Source of the DNA: Parasutterella secunda
GTDB taxonomy: Bacteria; Pseudomonadota; Gammaproteobacteria; Burkholderiales; Burkholderiaceae_F
DNA length: 64,000 bases
Reading direction: 5' to 3'
NCBI RefSeq assembly: GCF_016901835.1
Contig: NZ_JACJKX010000001.1
Location: forward strand, 1-64,000
Shown here: piece after piece, positions 1-9,106 of the stretch
How the letters are laid out: every line of letters starts with the position of its first letter
Position numbering within the stretch: position 1 is the stretch's first letter
Notes under the pieces: model-generated
Told to the model about the DNA's origin: nothing
The model's database searches: none
The model's input: the letters and a program-made list of their open reading frames with translations, nothing else
Translations under genes and position numbers: made by a program

Positions 1-124
1 CACCGAACTTGGCGGCCAATACCGTCGTAATTGCAGCCGTCAACGTCGTCTTACCATGGTCGACGTGACCGATCGTGCCCACGTTCACGTGGGGCTTGGT
101 GCGTTCAAACTTGCCTTTTGCCAT
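1..124 (-). CDS. tuf: Elongation factor Tu, N-terminal part (cut by window edge)
   Basis: The first 41 codons read [20 protein letters not shown] and continue through the P-loop region ([11 protein letters not shown]), diagnostic of EF-Tu, the GTPase that delivers aminoacyl-tRNA to the ribosome. The gene runs off the left edge. It is preceded on the same strand by tRNA-Tyr, tRNA-Gly and tRNA-Thr, the classic tRNA-tufB arrangement of proteobacteria, so it is probably the tRNA-linked tuf copy. An AGGAGTTCGCC stretch just before the ATG holds the ribosome binding site. Confidence 0.97.
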   Translation of the reverse strand, partial: MAKGKFERTKPHVNVGTIGHVDHGKTTLTAAITTVLAAKFG

Positions 125-187
125 GGCGAACTCCTGAACTTTTTATGAATGTTAAGATCTCGCACAATTCGAGACGATTAAGAAAAC

Positions 188-262
<75 letters not shown>

Positions 263-288
263 TGAACTTTGGGACTGTCCACGATACG

Positions 289-362
289 TGGAGCGGGTGA
301 AGGGAATCGAACCCTCGTCGTAAGCTTGGAAGGCTTCTGCTCTACCATTGAGCTACACCCGC
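289..362 (-). tRNA. glyT: tRNA-Gly (anticodon TCC)
   Basis: A 74-nt cloverleaf with encoded CCA. The acceptor GCGGGTG pairs with CACCCGC, the anticodon loop contains TCC, and the T loop has GTTCGATTC. It lies between tRNA-Tyr and tRNA-Thr and is most likely processed from the same primary transcript. Confidence 0.97.
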
Positions 363-430
363 CTGCGTCGAGAGAGTATTACCTCCCGCTAGCAATCCTG
401 GTTTCGCTACAGTATAAGCGAGCGATCGCT

Positions 431-516
431 TGGTGGAGGGGGATGGATTCGAACCATCGTAGGCGTAAGCCAACAGATTTACAGTCTGCCCCCTTTAGCC
501 ACTCGGGCACCCCTCC
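431..516 (-). tRNA. tyrU: tRNA-Tyr (anticodon GTA)
   Basis: An 86-nt class II tRNA with the long variable arm expected for Tyr. The acceptor GGAGGGG pairs with CCCCTCC, the anticodon loop is CTGTAAA with GTA, and CCA is encoded. It is the first gene of the tRNA-Tyr/Gly/Thr-tuf transcript and sits about 15 nt downstream of a strong promoter. Confidence 0.97.
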
Positions 517-530
517 GTAGCGAGAGTGGC

Positions 531-559
531 ATTATGTAGTGTTTTGAAATAAATGTCAA
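531..559 (-). promoter_or_regulatory. Sigma-70 type promoter of the tRNA-tuf transcript
   Basis: On the minus strand there is a perfect -35 TTGACA (554-559), a 17-nt spacer and -10 CATAAT (531-536), followed about 15 nt later by the first base of tRNA-Tyr. The near-consensus elements and position fit a strong stable-RNA promoter. Confidence 0.85.
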
Positions 560-587
560 GCAGTTTTAAAAAAAATCTTCACTTTTT

Positions 588-914
588 TCATTTTCCGACG
601 ATTAACAACGCCACCAACCCACCCAACATCATGTATGTTCCCAAATCGGATAACCATCCCAATAGCGGTTTTTCATTTTCTAACTCATCCTGAATTTTTT
701 CCATCTTTTCTCGAAATTCTTCGAATCCACCGGCAAACCGATCCCAATCAAACATTTCTTTAGGCGTTCTGAAGTAAGCAACCACAAGCTTAAGTGATGC
801 GCCGAGCAAAGCTAAAGCACCGCCCACCGATCCGTTTAAAAGCATTGCCATCCCGATGCCTGCCATGGGCGCCGAAATCACGATCAGCAACATTTCAAAA
901 GTTGTTCTTTTCAT
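588..914 (-). CDS. Hypothetical small membrane protein, 108 aa
   Basis: I do not recognise this family. The protein has two hydrophobic stretches near the N-terminus (about residues 6-27 and 31-47), a charged, probably helical central part rich in E and K (about 50-85: FDWDRFAGGFEEFREKMEKI), and a final hydrophobic segment (about 90-106). It is a likely inner-membrane protein with a cytoplasmic coiled region. It is transcribed divergently from the cardiolipin synthase gene, with about 50 nt between the starts, so the two may share a control region. Reading frame and start (ATG) are clear; function is unknown. Confidence 0.6.
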   Translation of the reverse strand: MKRTTFEMLLIVISAPMAGIGMAMLLNGSVGGALALLGASLKLVVAYFRTPKEMFDWDRFAGGFEEFREKMEKIQDELENEKPLLGWLSDLGTYMMLGGLVALLIVGK

Positions 915-965
915 AGATTTTTACCGTCTTCACGCGCTACACTTCGTTTGGTTCTTGGTGTTGTT

Positions 966-2432
966 ATGTTTTTGTCTTTTTCTGAACCCGTCACTCTAAT
1001 CGGTTTAGGCGCTGTTATTTTACAGGTCAGCCTGACCATTGGCGTTGTTCTTCGCGTCATGCTGACTCGGCACCCTCCGGGTAGCTCCTTTGCGTGGATT
1101 TTACTCACAGCCGTACTTCCCTACGCAGGTTTTGTACTTTATTTACTGTTCGGAGAAAGAACACTTGGCCGTTGGCACGCCCGCAAACTCAGAAAAGAGA
1201 TGCGCAAACGTCGTCAGATCTTTCGACACATCATGCACACCGAAGCCATGGCTCCTGATAATTATCGGGATATTTCAAAACTTGCCACACGACTCGGCAA
1301 ATATCCGCTCACTAAACGCTCCTCACTGCGCCTTCTTGATGACTCCGACGAAACTCTCACGCTATTAGTGCGTGATATTGACAACGCAAAAGAGCTGATT
1401 GCAATGGAGTTCTACATCTGGGATGTCGGCGGAAAGGCAGATGATGTTTCCGCCGCACTGATCCGTGCCGCACGACGAGGAGTCGAGTGTTATGTATTAG
1501 TCGATGCGATCGGTTCCTCCAAATTTCTCTCTAGCGATTGGGCTCGACTTTTCCGGTATGAAAAATGCATTCACCTGGAAAGCGCCCTTCCCGTCTCACT
1601 ATTCAGTGCTTTGCTATCACGCGCCGACATTCGCCTTCACAGGAAAATCGCTGTCATTGATTATCGCATTGCATATAGCGGCAGTCTCAACATGGTTGAC
1701 CCCCATTACTTCAAAAAAAATAGCAACGTCGGGCAATGGGTAGATGCCATGGTCAGGGCCAAAGGTGAGATTGTTGCCAGCCTCTTTCACCTCATCAATT
1801 TTGATTGGAAGGTACTTACCGAAAGCGAAACAACTTTTCCAGAATTCAAAGATCACTTCATCGGTGAATTCGACAGCCCCGATCAGGCAACGGTCATGAT
1901 TGTTCCATCCGGCCCGGGCACAACCAACGACGCCAATCAACGACTGATTCTTGAGGCCATACACCGGGCCAAAAAAGAAATTGAAATTGTCACTCCGTAT
2001 TTCATTCCGGGTGAAGCTCTGGCCCTTGCATTACAAAATGCGGCGATAAAAGGAGTGAAAGTTACCCTGCTTTTGTCAGAAAAAAGTGATGCGCCGATGG
2101 TCAATTACGCGTCACATCGTTACTTTGATGACTTACTGAAGTCCGGCGTGCGGATTCTCTTATACAAAAAAGGTATTCTGCACACGAAAAGTATTACCGT
2201 TGACGGGGAGCTGTCCCTTTTCGGTACGGTCAATATGGATATGCGAAGCATGCATTTAAACTACGAACTCATGCTTTTGGTTTTTGACGAGGAATTCAGC
2301 CGAAAAGTCTCCGCCCTCAATTCGACTTATGCTGCGTTTTGCTCCGAAATCAATCTTTTTTACTGGTACAAACGTTCAATATTCGAACGCATGAAAGAAG
2401 GGGCGAGTTATCTGCTCTCGCCCCTGCTGTGA
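966..2432 (+). CDS. cls: Cardiolipin synthase (phospholipase D family)
   Basis: Makes cardiolipin from two phosphatidylglycerol molecules in the inner membrane. About 488 aa, usual length for ClsA. Two N-terminal membrane segments (about residues 3-30 and 40-62) correspond to the PLDc_N region, followed by two PLD catalytic HxK motifs: HRKIAVIDYRIAYSGSLN near residue 223 and HTKSITVDGELSLFGTVN near 405. The frame is open to a TTG at 948; I chose the ATG at 966 because it places the first membrane helix at the N-terminus as in E. coli ClsA, but neither start has a convincing ribosome binding site. Flanked by two unknown small membrane-protein genes on the opposite strand. Confidence 0.93.
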   Translation: MFLSFSEPVTLIGLGAVILQVSLTIGVVLRVMLTRHPPGSSFAWILLTAVLPYAGFVLYLLFGERTLGRWHARKLRKEMRKRRQIFRHIMHTEAMAPDNYRDISKLATRLGKYPLTKRSSLRLLDDSDETLTLLVRDIDNAKELIAMEFYIWDVGGKADDVSAALIRAARRGVECYVLVDAIGSSKFLSSDWARLFRYEKCIHLESALPVSLFSALLSRADIRLHRKIAVIDYRIAYSGSLNMVDPHYFKKNSNVGQWVDAMVRAKGEIVASLFHLINFDWKVLTESETTFPEFKDHFIGEFDSPDQATVMIVPSGPGTTNDANQRLILEAIHRAKKEIEIVTPYFIPGEALALALQNAAIKGVKVTLLLSEKSDAPMVNYASHRYFDDLLKSGVRILLYKKGILHTKSITVDGELSLFGTVNMDMRSMHLNYELMLLVFDEEFSRKVSALNSTYAAFCSEINLFYWYKRSIFERMKEGASYLLSPLL

Positions 2433-2435
2433 TGT

Positions 2436-2828
2436 TTAATCGGAATCTTTTTTTCGTTCCTCAACAATAACGGCATCTTCGATGTCCTGCGAGCGGGAAC
2501 GAAATCTCGATCTGACTCTTGTTCTTTTTTCCGATGCTTCACGAACAGGCTCGGTATCAGGACGAGAGTCCGGATTAACACGCATGCCGCCCTGTCGCTG
2601 ATACAACGCATCGAGGGGATTTCCATAAATCCAACGGTAGATGACACCCCCTATCACTAAAAAGGCAATAATCCCCAGGATTACCAAGGCGATCACACCG
2701 ATCACCGGCAACAATAAAACCCCCAGACCGATGATCGCGGCCAAAATCCCCACGCTCACCAATAAACGTAGAAAAGGATTTTGCGGCTGAGGGTTAGGAG
2801 AGCCTCCCCTGTAGATGTAGATAGGCAT
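2436..2828 (-). CDS. Hypothetical membrane protein with Arg/Ser-rich tail, 130 aa
   Basis: Family not recognised. The N-terminus is proline and glutamine rich, then two adjacent hydrophobic segments (about residues 20-43 and 44-68, rich in I, L, G, V), then a hydrophilic C-terminal half with a strongly basic [14 protein letters not shown] stretch and an acidic/basic end. Probably an inner-membrane hairpin with a cytoplasmic, nucleic-acid-like or lipid-head-group-binding basic tail; this is inference from composition only. It converges on cls: the two stop codons are 3 nt apart. Confidence 0.6.
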   Translation of the reverse strand: MPIYIYRGGSPNPQPQNPFLRLLVSVGILAAIIGLGVLLLPVIGVIALVILGIIAFLVIGGVIYRWIYGNPLDALYQRQGGMRVNPDSRPDTEPVREASEKRTRVRSRFRSRSQDIEDAVIVEERKKDSD

Positions 2829-3107
2829 TACTTTTTATCCTTAAGCATAAATGTTTTTGTTATTCTCACAATTTAACGGTATTAGAAAAAGTTTGCGAAC
2901 CAAAAGGTGTCTATTTTTTGCACCCGCACCATCCGATACGACTCGAAATCCTTAAAAAACCTTACCATTTCGATCATTAAGAACTGATTACTTTCGTATT
3001 AGTAAAAACACTTAGTCACAATTTTCACGCAGCATTTTTCTTTTTTTTCAATTTTCCTTTGAAAACGTTCGCAAAATTTCCCGTTTTTAGCGAAAATTAC
3101 GCCAATC

Positions 3108-3908
3108 ATGAATACGAATACTCTATCTAACAACAACTTGCCCGACGTTCAGTCCAGCGCCGACCCAAGAAACATCGCCATCGAGTATGTCGGTGTGAGG
3201 GGGGTGGAGCTGCCGATTACGGTTGCAAGTGAGAGCGGCATTCAACCGACGGTCGCTCAAATCGGCATGTATGTTGCTCTGCCTGCAGAGCACAAAGGCA
3301 CTCATATGTCGCGTTTTCTCGGGTTGCTCAAGGAACACAATCGTGCTCTGTGTAGGGAAACGCTTGTCGAACTGATGCAGGATATGCTTGAGGCTTTAGA
3401 ATCCAATGCCGGCTGCATCGATTTTGACTTTCCGTTTTTCGTTAAAAAACATGCGCCCGTCTCCAAGCTCGAATGTTTGATGAATTACCGAGTGCACTAT
3501 CGGGTAGAACACAAAAACGGAAAAACGTTCGTCACTCAGACGGTGACTGTGCCAGTAACAAGCTTGTGCCCATGCAGTAAAGAGATTTCTCTTTACGGTG
3601 CACATAACCAACGATCACACGTGACCATTGCCGCCCGACTCAAGGGAGATCTGTCGCTTGAGCGTCAAATCCGATACGCAGAAGAAAGTGCTTCTTGCGA
3701 ACTGTGGAGCCGATTAAAGCGTGTCGACGAAAAATATGTCACTGAAAAAGCGTATGAAAATCCGAAATTTGTTGAGGATTTAGTGCGTGATGTTGCCGTT
3801 GCGTTAAATAGCGACAAGAATATTGAAGCCTACCGTGTGCAGGCAGAAAATTTTGAATCCATCCATAACCATTCGGCTTACGCTCAAATTACCAATGGTT
3901 TGGAATAG
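3108..3908 (+). CDS. folE2: GTP cyclohydrolase I, FolE2 type
   Basis: Converts GTP to dihydroneopterin triphosphate, first step of folate (and queuosine-type) biosynthesis. The 266-aa protein matches the FolE2/COG1469 family: N-terminal DVQSSADPRN, VGVRGVELPI, the MSRFL motif, and the metal-ligand region SLCPCSKEISLYGAHNQR (Cys near residue 152), ending with a FESIHNHSAYA segment. FolE2 is the metal-flexible alternative to Zn-dependent FolE. The upstream 279 bases are AT-rich; I see no Zur-like palindrome or riboswitch fold that I can defend. Start is the first ATG; its ribosome binding site is weak. Confidence 0.95.
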   Translation: MNTNTLSNNNLPDVQSSADPRNIAIEYVGVRGVELPITVASESGIQPTVAQIGMYVALPAEHKGTHMSRFLGLLKEHNRALCRETLVELMQDMLEALESNAGCIDFDFPFFVKKHAPVSKLECLMNYRVHYRVEHKNGKTFVTQTVTVPVTSLCPCSKEISLYGAHNQRSHVTIAARLKGDLSLERQIRYAEESASCELWSRLKRVDEKYVTEKAYENPKFVEDLVRDVAVALNSDKNIEAYRVQAENFESIHNHSAYAQITNGLE

Positions 3909-3982
3909 TGTTGACTTTTTCTTTCCCTCTTTTCTGTAGGGATGGGAAGGTTTGCTCTGAATAATTTAGCTGACAATCCATT

Positions 3983-5701
3983 ATGTTAAACGATCAAAAA
4001 ACCGCGATTGCCTCACTTTTCAATGATGCACTTCGTTCCATGGGTGTTGAGGAAGCAACCGTTTTACTGGAACGTCCCAAAGTGGCTGCTCACGGTGACC
4101 TCGCCTGTAATGTCGCCATGCAATTGGCCAGACAATTGAAGAAAAATCCGCGAGCCATTGCCACGGATATCATCGAACACATTGAGGCTCTGCCGCAAGC
4201 AAAAGCCCTGATAGAAAAGTTTGAAATCGCCGGTCCCGGCTTCATCAATATGCGTTTGAGCCAGGACGCTAAGACCTTTGCTGTCCGCGAAGTTTTACGA
4301 CTGGGCAGTGAATTCGGTAAAAATAAGGATCATGACGGAGAGAGCATTTTAATCGAGTACGTCTCTGCCAACCCTACCGGTCCGTTGCACTTAGGCCACG
4401 CCCGCCAGGGAGCTTTAGGTGATGTGCTTTCCAACCTGATGAAGACTCAGGGTTGGAATGTTTGCCGCGAGTTCTACTACAACGATGCCGGTGTTCAGAT
4501 TCAAACGCTTACTGAATCAGTCCGTCTGAGAATCAAGGAACTTCAGGGTGAAACCATCACTTTCCCTGAAAACGGTTATCAAGGGCTTTATATCAAAGAT
4601 ATTGCGCGTGATTTTCTCGATAAAAAAACGATTCGCACGCGTGATGGTCAGGAAATCACAGCCAGCGGCGATGTAGAAGATGTGGCCAATATTCGCGCCT
4701 TCTCCGTGGGTTATCTGAAAAACGAGCAAGACAGCGACCTCAATGCTTTGGGGGTCTCGTTTGATAATTTCTATCTTGAGAGTTCCCTTTATTCCCGTGG
4801 TCTCGTGGAGCGCGCCGTTAATGCGTTGATTGCCTCAGGTCACACGTACGAACAAGACGGAGCCCTTTGGCTTCGCACGACAGATTTCGAAGAGTTCGGC
4901 GATGATAAAGACCGTGTTATGCGCAAAAAAGACGGTACTTTCACGTACTTTGTCCCTGATGTCGCCTATCACTTAAGCAAATTTGAACGTGGCTTTATCA
5001 AAGCCGTCGACATTCAAGGATCTGATCACCACGGAACCACCGCACGAGTACGCATCGGTGTGCAGGTTGCCGGTAAACAGCTCGGCCTTGATATCCCGAA
5101 GGTCTTCCCGGTGTACGTGCTGCACAAGATGCTCAAAGTGATCAAGGACGGACAGGAAGTCAAGATGAGCAAACGCTCCGGCACTTATGTCACCTTAAGA
5201 GATCTGGTCAATTGGGTGGGACGCGATGCTGCGCGCTTTTTCTTGGTAAGCCGCAAAGCTGACAGCGAATTTGTGTTTGACATCGATCTCGCTCTGTCTC
5301 AATCCGACGAAAACCCTGTGTATTACCTACAGTATGCACATGCCCGCATCTGCTCGGTTTTTGCACAAGCCAAGGATAAAGGGTTCGAGTTACCGAGCCC
5401 GGCTGATATTGAGCAAATGGATCTTAGCGCATTGTCTGATCAATATGCCCAAGCCCTCATTGCCCGCATCAGTGAATTCCCCGAAACACTCACGGTTGCT
5501 GCCAAAGAATGTGCCCCGCACACGCTCTGTTTTTACCTGAAAGATTTGGCAGGAGACTTTCACGCCTTCTACAACGCCGAACGGGTTCTCGTTGATGACG
5601 AAAAGATCCGCAATGCCCGACTGGCACTGTTGATGGCAGCACGCCAGGTTTTGCGAAACGGTTTGGATCTTCTGGGCGTGAGCGCTCCCGAAAAGATGTA
5701 A
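3983..5701 (+). CDS. argS: Arginyl-tRNA synthetase
   Basis: Class I synthetase that charges tRNA-Arg. 572 aa, normal length. It shows the N-terminal add-1 domain, the HIGH signature as HLGH in [18 protein letters not shown] (about residue 135), the KMSKR motif as [11 protein letters not shown] (about residue 394), and a C-terminal DALR anticodon-binding domain ([12 protein letters not shown] onward). It heads a run of closely spaced genes (SPOR protein, dsbA, phosphohexomutase, SDR), an order found in Burkholderiales. Confidence 0.98.
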   Translation: MLNDQKTAIASLFNDALRSMGVEEATVLLERPKVAAHGDLACNVAMQLARQLKKNPRAIATDIIEHIEALPQAKALIEKFEIAGPGFINMRLSQDAKTFAVREVLRLGSEFGKNKDHDGESILIEYVSANPTGPLHLGHARQGALGDVLSNLMKTQGWNVCREFYYNDAGVQIQTLTESVRLRIKELQGETITFPENGYQGLYIKDIARDFLDKKTIRTRDGQEITASGDVEDVANIRAFSVGYLKNEQDSDLNALGVSFDNFYLESSLYSRGLVERAVNALIASGHTYEQDGALWLRTTDFEEFGDDKDRVMRKKDGTFTYFVPDVAYHLSKFERGFIKAVDIQGSDHHGTTARVRIGVQVAGKQLGLDIPKVFPVYVLHKMLKVIKDGQEVKMSKRSGTYVTLRDLVNWVGRDAARFFLVSRKADSEFVFDIDLALSQSDENPVYYLQYAHARICSVFAQAKDKGFELPSPADIEQMDLSALSDQYAQALIARISEFPETLTVAAKECAPHTLCFYLKDLAGDFHAFYNAERVLVDDEKIRNARLALLMAARQVLRNGLDLLGVSAPEKM

Positions 5702-5710
5702 GGATTACAT

Positions 5711-6256
5711 ATGCCAGGAACTCAAAAAAAAGGTTCATTCTTTCTCGGCACCATGGTCGGTATTCTGATCGGATGCGTAGCCTGCGCTGCCGTTGCCCTC
5801 TTTATCACCAATGCGCCGATTCCGTTTGTTGAGAAAGTGCAGAAACAATCCACTCCTGTGGATGCTGCAGCTCTGGACGGTAAGGATCCCAACTCTGCGC
5901 TTTACGATGCCGGCACCCGGGGCACACCGGCGGATGATGCACTGTCGGCCATCAAGACTGTTCAGGCACCTACTGCTCATGAGCGAGCTGAGGAGCCCAC
6001 CAATGCTGCCGATCAGGCAACGGGAGAAAGCTACAGCATCCAGGCCGGTGCTTTCCGCAACGCCAAGGATGCTGAAAAAATTCGCACGGAATTGGCTTTT
6101 ATTGCATTGGAAGCGGATGTGGTTAAATCCACCGATGCAGGCGTTACGCTCTATCGAGTGTTTTTGGGACCTTTTGATACGGCTCGTGAAGCCAATGAAT
6201 TGCAACAACGCCTGACCTCTAACGGCTTTGATGCCATGGTCATTAAAAACAAATGA
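5711..6256 (+). CDS. SPOR-domain inner-membrane protein (FtsN-like family)
   Basis: 181 aa with a short cytoplasmic N-terminus, one membrane helix (about residues 9-31), a flexible Ala/Pro/Thr-rich linker, and a C-terminal SPOR domain (about 105-180: SYSIQAGAFRNAKDAEKIRT ... VFLGPFDTAREANELQQRL). SPOR domains bind denuded glycan strands at the division septum, so a cell-division or wall-remodelling role is likely. It starts 9 nt after argS and its stop overlaps the dsbA start by 4 nt, so it is co-transcribed with both. Confidence 0.9.
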   Translation: MPGTQKKGSFFLGTMVGILIGCVACAAVALFITNAPIPFVEKVQKQSTPVDAAALDGKDPNSALYDAGTRGTPADDALSAIKTVQAPTAHERAEEPTNAADQATGESYSIQAGAFRNAKDAEKIRTELAFIALEADVVKSTDAGVTLYRVFLGPFDTAREANELQQRLTSNGFDAMVIKNK

Positions 6257-6882
6257 AATTCTTCGCTAAAGCAGCACTTGTCTGCGCGCTGAGCTTTATC
6301 GGTTTACAGGCAAGTGCATTCGAAGCAACAGAAGGGAAAGATTACCGGATAGTCAGTCCTACGGTTGATTCGCCTCGCGACACTATCGAGGTCGTGGACT
6401 TTTTTGCCTACACGTGTGCTCATTGCCAGCGATTGGCCCCTATGTTGCAAGACTGGGCCAAAACTTTGCCTCCTGACGTAACCATAAAGCGCGTCCCGGT
6501 GGCTTGGGAACCAGCCACTCAGTTTTTGTCTCAGATTTACTATACATTTGAGGCTCTCGACCGCTTAGATGATTTACACCCTGCATTCTGGCAAGATATC
6601 CTCGACGGCCAAATTACCAGTCAGGCCGATCTGCAGAATTGGCTTGAAAAACACAAGGTGGATTTAACCCAGTGGAACAATGCCTACAACTCCTTTGCAG
6701 TCACCATGCACACGCAGCAAGCGTTGCAGACGTGGCAAAATTATCGTCTTGATGCTACCCCTTATGTGGCTGTTGCCGGTAAATACCTGACGGCTCCGCA
6801 TATGGCAGGATCCAGACAAAAAACCATTGAAGTCCTCAATTGGCTCATTGAACAAGAACGTCAACAACGTCAAAAACATTGA
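6253..6882 (+). CDS. dsbA: Thiol:disulfide interchange protein DsbA
   Basis: Periplasmic oxidoreductase that introduces disulfide bonds into exported proteins. 209 aa: signal peptide with cleavage near LQASAFEA (residues 1-22), thioredoxin fold with active-site motif CAHC in DFFAYTCAHCQRL (about residues 55-58), and the conserved cis-proline loop ATPYVAV near residue 170. The middle dipeptide is AH rather than the PH of E. coli DsbA. ATG overlaps the end of the SPOR gene (ATGA), implying translational coupling. Confidence 0.94.
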   Translation: MKFFAKAALVCALSFIGLQASAFEATEGKDYRIVSPTVDSPRDTIEVVDFFAYTCAHCQRLAPMLQDWAKTLPPDVTIKRVPVAWEPATQFLSQIYYTFEALDRLDDLHPAFWQDILDGQITSQADLQNWLEKHKVDLTQWNNAYNSFAVTMHTQQALQTWQNYRLDATPYVAVAGKYLTAPHMAGSRQKTIEVLNWLIEQERQQRQKH

Positions 6883-6896
6883 TTAGGCAAACAATT

Positions 6897-8276
6897 ATGC
6901 AAATCGATTCTTCCATTTTTAAAGCTTACGATATTCGCGGTGTCGTTGATAAAACGTTAACCGTTGAAGCCACTCGAGCAATCGGACAGGCTCTCGGAGC
7001 TCTTGCCAAACAAAATAATGTCGACACTCTATGTGTCGGACGTGATGGTCGTCTGTCCGGTCCGAAATTGTCACAAGCCTTGATGGATGGCATTACCGAC
7101 ATGGGGATCAACGTCAAATCGATCGGCATGACCCCTACTCCTGTTCTTTATTTCGCCACCTTTTTGACCGGCACGGGTTCAGGTATTGCGGTGACCGGCA
7201 GTCATAATCCGCCCGAATACAACGGATTAAAAATGATGATGGCTAAAGACACGCTCTACGGCGAAGGGATTCAAGCCTTACGTACCCAAATTGGAAAAGG
7301 GCTTGAAGCGAGCCCCGTCAAGGGAAAAATTGAAGAAATCGATGTCATCACTCCCTATCTCGATAAGATTACCAGTGATGTCAAATTGGCCCGTCGGATC
7401 AAGGTCGCCATTGACTGTGGCAATGGTGTGACCGGCCCCATAGCCATGGAACTTTTCAAACGCTTGGGTTGCGACATTACTCCTTTGTTTACAGAGATTG
7501 ACGGTCATTTCCCTAACCACCATCCCGATCCCTCCAAACCGGCTAATTTAGCTACTTTAATTGAAACGGTGAAGTCCACCGATGTGGAATTGGGTTTGGC
7601 ATTTGACGGTGACGGCGACCGTCTGGGTGTGGTTACCAAATCCGGTCAAATCATTTACCCGGATCGTCAGATCATGCTCTTTGCCGCCGATATTCTTCAA
7701 CACAACCCTGGTGCCCCCATCATTTATGACGTCAAATGCACACGTCGCCTCGTTCCTTGGATTAAAGAGCACGGCGGTGTTCCTACCATTTGCCGAACCG
7801 GTCACTCATTGGTCAAGGCAAAATTGAAAGAAACTCAAGCACCCTTTGCGGGAGAAATGAGCGGTCACTTGTTCTTTAACGATCAACGTTGGCCGGGATT
7901 TGATGATGGGTTGTACGCCGGAGCCAGAATTTTGGAAATTCTCTCCCGCACGGATAATCCCTCGGCCGTTTTGGAAGCCTTGCCCACTGCGGTCAACACT
8001 CCTGAGCTTCACATTGAAATGGCCGAAGGCGAAAACAAGCGCTTCGTTGAAAAACTGCAAAAAGAACTTCGTTTCGATGATGCCACGGACGTGATTACCA
8101 TCGACGGTATTCGTGTGGAATGGGAAGACGGTTTTGCTTTGGCTCGTTCATCCAATACGACCCCGGTTGTCGTTCTTCGTCTGGAAGGCGATACCGAAGA
8201 AGCTCTTGAACGCATCAAAAAGCGTTTCGGTGATGCGATCAAAGCAGTCGATCCGTCCGTCGTCTTGCCCTTTTAA
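6897..8276 (+). CDS. Phosphomannomutase/phosphoglucomutase
   Basis: Alpha-D-phosphohexomutase of the AlgC/PMM-PGM family, interconverting hexose 1- and 6-phosphates for nucleotide-sugar, LPS or exopolysaccharide synthesis. 459 aa. The phosphoserine loop is TGSHNPPEYNG (about residues 99-109), the Mg-binding loop DGDGDRLG (about 235), the sugar-binding loop GEMSGHLFF (about 320), and the C-terminal phosphate-binding RSSNTTPVVVLR. I start at ATG 6897 rather than the in-frame TTG at 6879: it begins with the family-typical SIFKAYDIRG and has an AGG about 10 nt upstream. It follows dsbA by 14 nt. Confidence 0.95.
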   Translation: MQIDSSIFKAYDIRGVVDKTLTVEATRAIGQALGALAKQNNVDTLCVGRDGRLSGPKLSQALMDGITDMGINVKSIGMTPTPVLYFATFLTGTGSGIAVTGSHNPPEYNGLKMMMAKDTLYGEGIQALRTQIGKGLEASPVKGKIEEIDVITPYLDKITSDVKLARRIKVAIDCGNGVTGPIAMELFKRLGCDITPLFTEIDGHFPNHHPDPSKPANLATLIETVKSTDVELGLAFDGDGDRLGVVTKSGQIIYPDRQIMLFAADILQHNPGAPIIYDVKCTRRLVPWIKEHGGVPTICRTGHSLVKAKLKETQAPFAGEMSGHLFFNDQRWPGFDDGLYAGARILEILSRTDNPSAVLEALPTAVNTPELHIEMAEGENKRFVEKLQKELRFDDATDVITIDGIRVEWEDGFALARSSNTTPVVVLRLEGDTEEALERIKKRFGDAIKAVDPSVVLPF

Positions 8277-8286
8277 GGCTTGAGTC

Positions 8287-9069
8287 ATGTCAATGAATGT
8301 TTTTATTACCGGTGCTTCAAGCGGTATCGGCGCAGCCTTGGCCCGCGAGTTTGCCTCCCGAGGAGCAACTCTGGGCTTGATGGCACGCCGTCAAGAACCG
8401 CTCGATGATTTGATTAAATCTCTGCCTAACAGCAACCTTCACCACAGTTATGCCTGTGATGTTACGGACCGTTTAAAACTTATCAAAATGGCCCGTGAGT
8501 TTGACACGGCTGTCGGTGGAGCCGATATCGTCATTGCCAATGCCGGCATCAGCGTAGGGGTCAAAACCCAATATTTTGAAGATTTGGAAGTGATGGAAAA
8601 AGTCTACGCCACCAACGTCTTTGCAATGGCGAGCACCTTCCACGCCTTTATCGAACCCATGATGCAAAGAAAGCACGGCACTCTCGTCGGTATCGGAAGT
8701 GTCGGCGGCATTCGAGGTATGCCCGGTACCGAAGCTTATTGTTCCAGTAAGTCGGCTGTCATCACGTATTGTGAAAGCTTGCGTGTAGAGATGAAAAAGC
8801 ACGGCATTCAAGTGACCACCATCAGTCCCGGTTTTGTCAAAACTCCGCTCACTGACGTCAATCCCTACCCGATGCCCTTTATTCTCACACCGGATGAGTT
8901 TGCTAAACGCGCTGCTAATGCCATTTTGGCCGGCAGAAGCTACGCAACCATTCCTTGGCAAATGGGGGTTGTGGCTAAACTTTTGCGGATTCTTCCGAAT
9001 CCCCTTTTTGATAAGATTTTCGGCAATCGAAAACAAAAGCCGAGAAATTCGGAAATTCACCGTGCATAG
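8287..9069 (+). CDS. Short-chain dehydrogenase/reductase
   Basis: 260-aa classical SDR with Rossmann motif TGASSGIG (residues 8-15), the NAG motif in IANAGIS, catalytic Ser in GIGSVGG (about 139) and YCSSK giving Tyr and Lys of the YxxxK pair (about 151/155). NADP preference is plausible from the Arg pair after strand 2 (LMARRQEP). Substrate is not predictable; the family in this neighbourhood is often annotated as a generic oxidoreductase. Last gene of the argS-linked group, followed by a terminator-like inverted repeat shared with recQ. Confidence 0.9.
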   Translation: MSMNVFITGASSGIGAALAREFASRGATLGLMARRQEPLDDLIKSLPNSNLHHSYACDVTDRLKLIKMAREFDTAVGGADIVIANAGISVGVKTQYFEDLEVMEKVYATNVFAMASTFHAFIEPMMQRKHGTLVGIGSVGGIRGMPGTEAYCSSKSAVITYCESLRVEMKKHGIQVTTISPGFVKTPLTDVNPYPMPFILTPDEFAKRAANAILAGRSYATIPWQMGVVAKLLRILPNPLFDKIFGNRKQKPRNSEIHRA

Positions 9070-9106
9070 CACTGTCGCCCGGCTTAGGTCGGGCGATTTT
9101 CTATGC
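9064..9106. terminator. Inverted repeat between convergent SDR and recQ genes
   Basis: Core stem TCGCCCG (9075-9081) with CGGGCGA (9090-9096), followed by TTTT on the plus strand: an intrinsic terminator for the SDR gene. The outer arms GCATAG (9064-9069) and CTATGC (9101-9106) contain the stop codons of the two genes, so the symmetrical element includes both gene ends. Confidence 0.75.

Noticed and set aside
2829-3107. Riboswitch or Zur operator upstream of folE2
   Set aside because: I found no conserved folate-riboswitch core and no palindrome resembling a Zur box; only AT-rich DNA and a weak GGTG/CACC inverted repeat.
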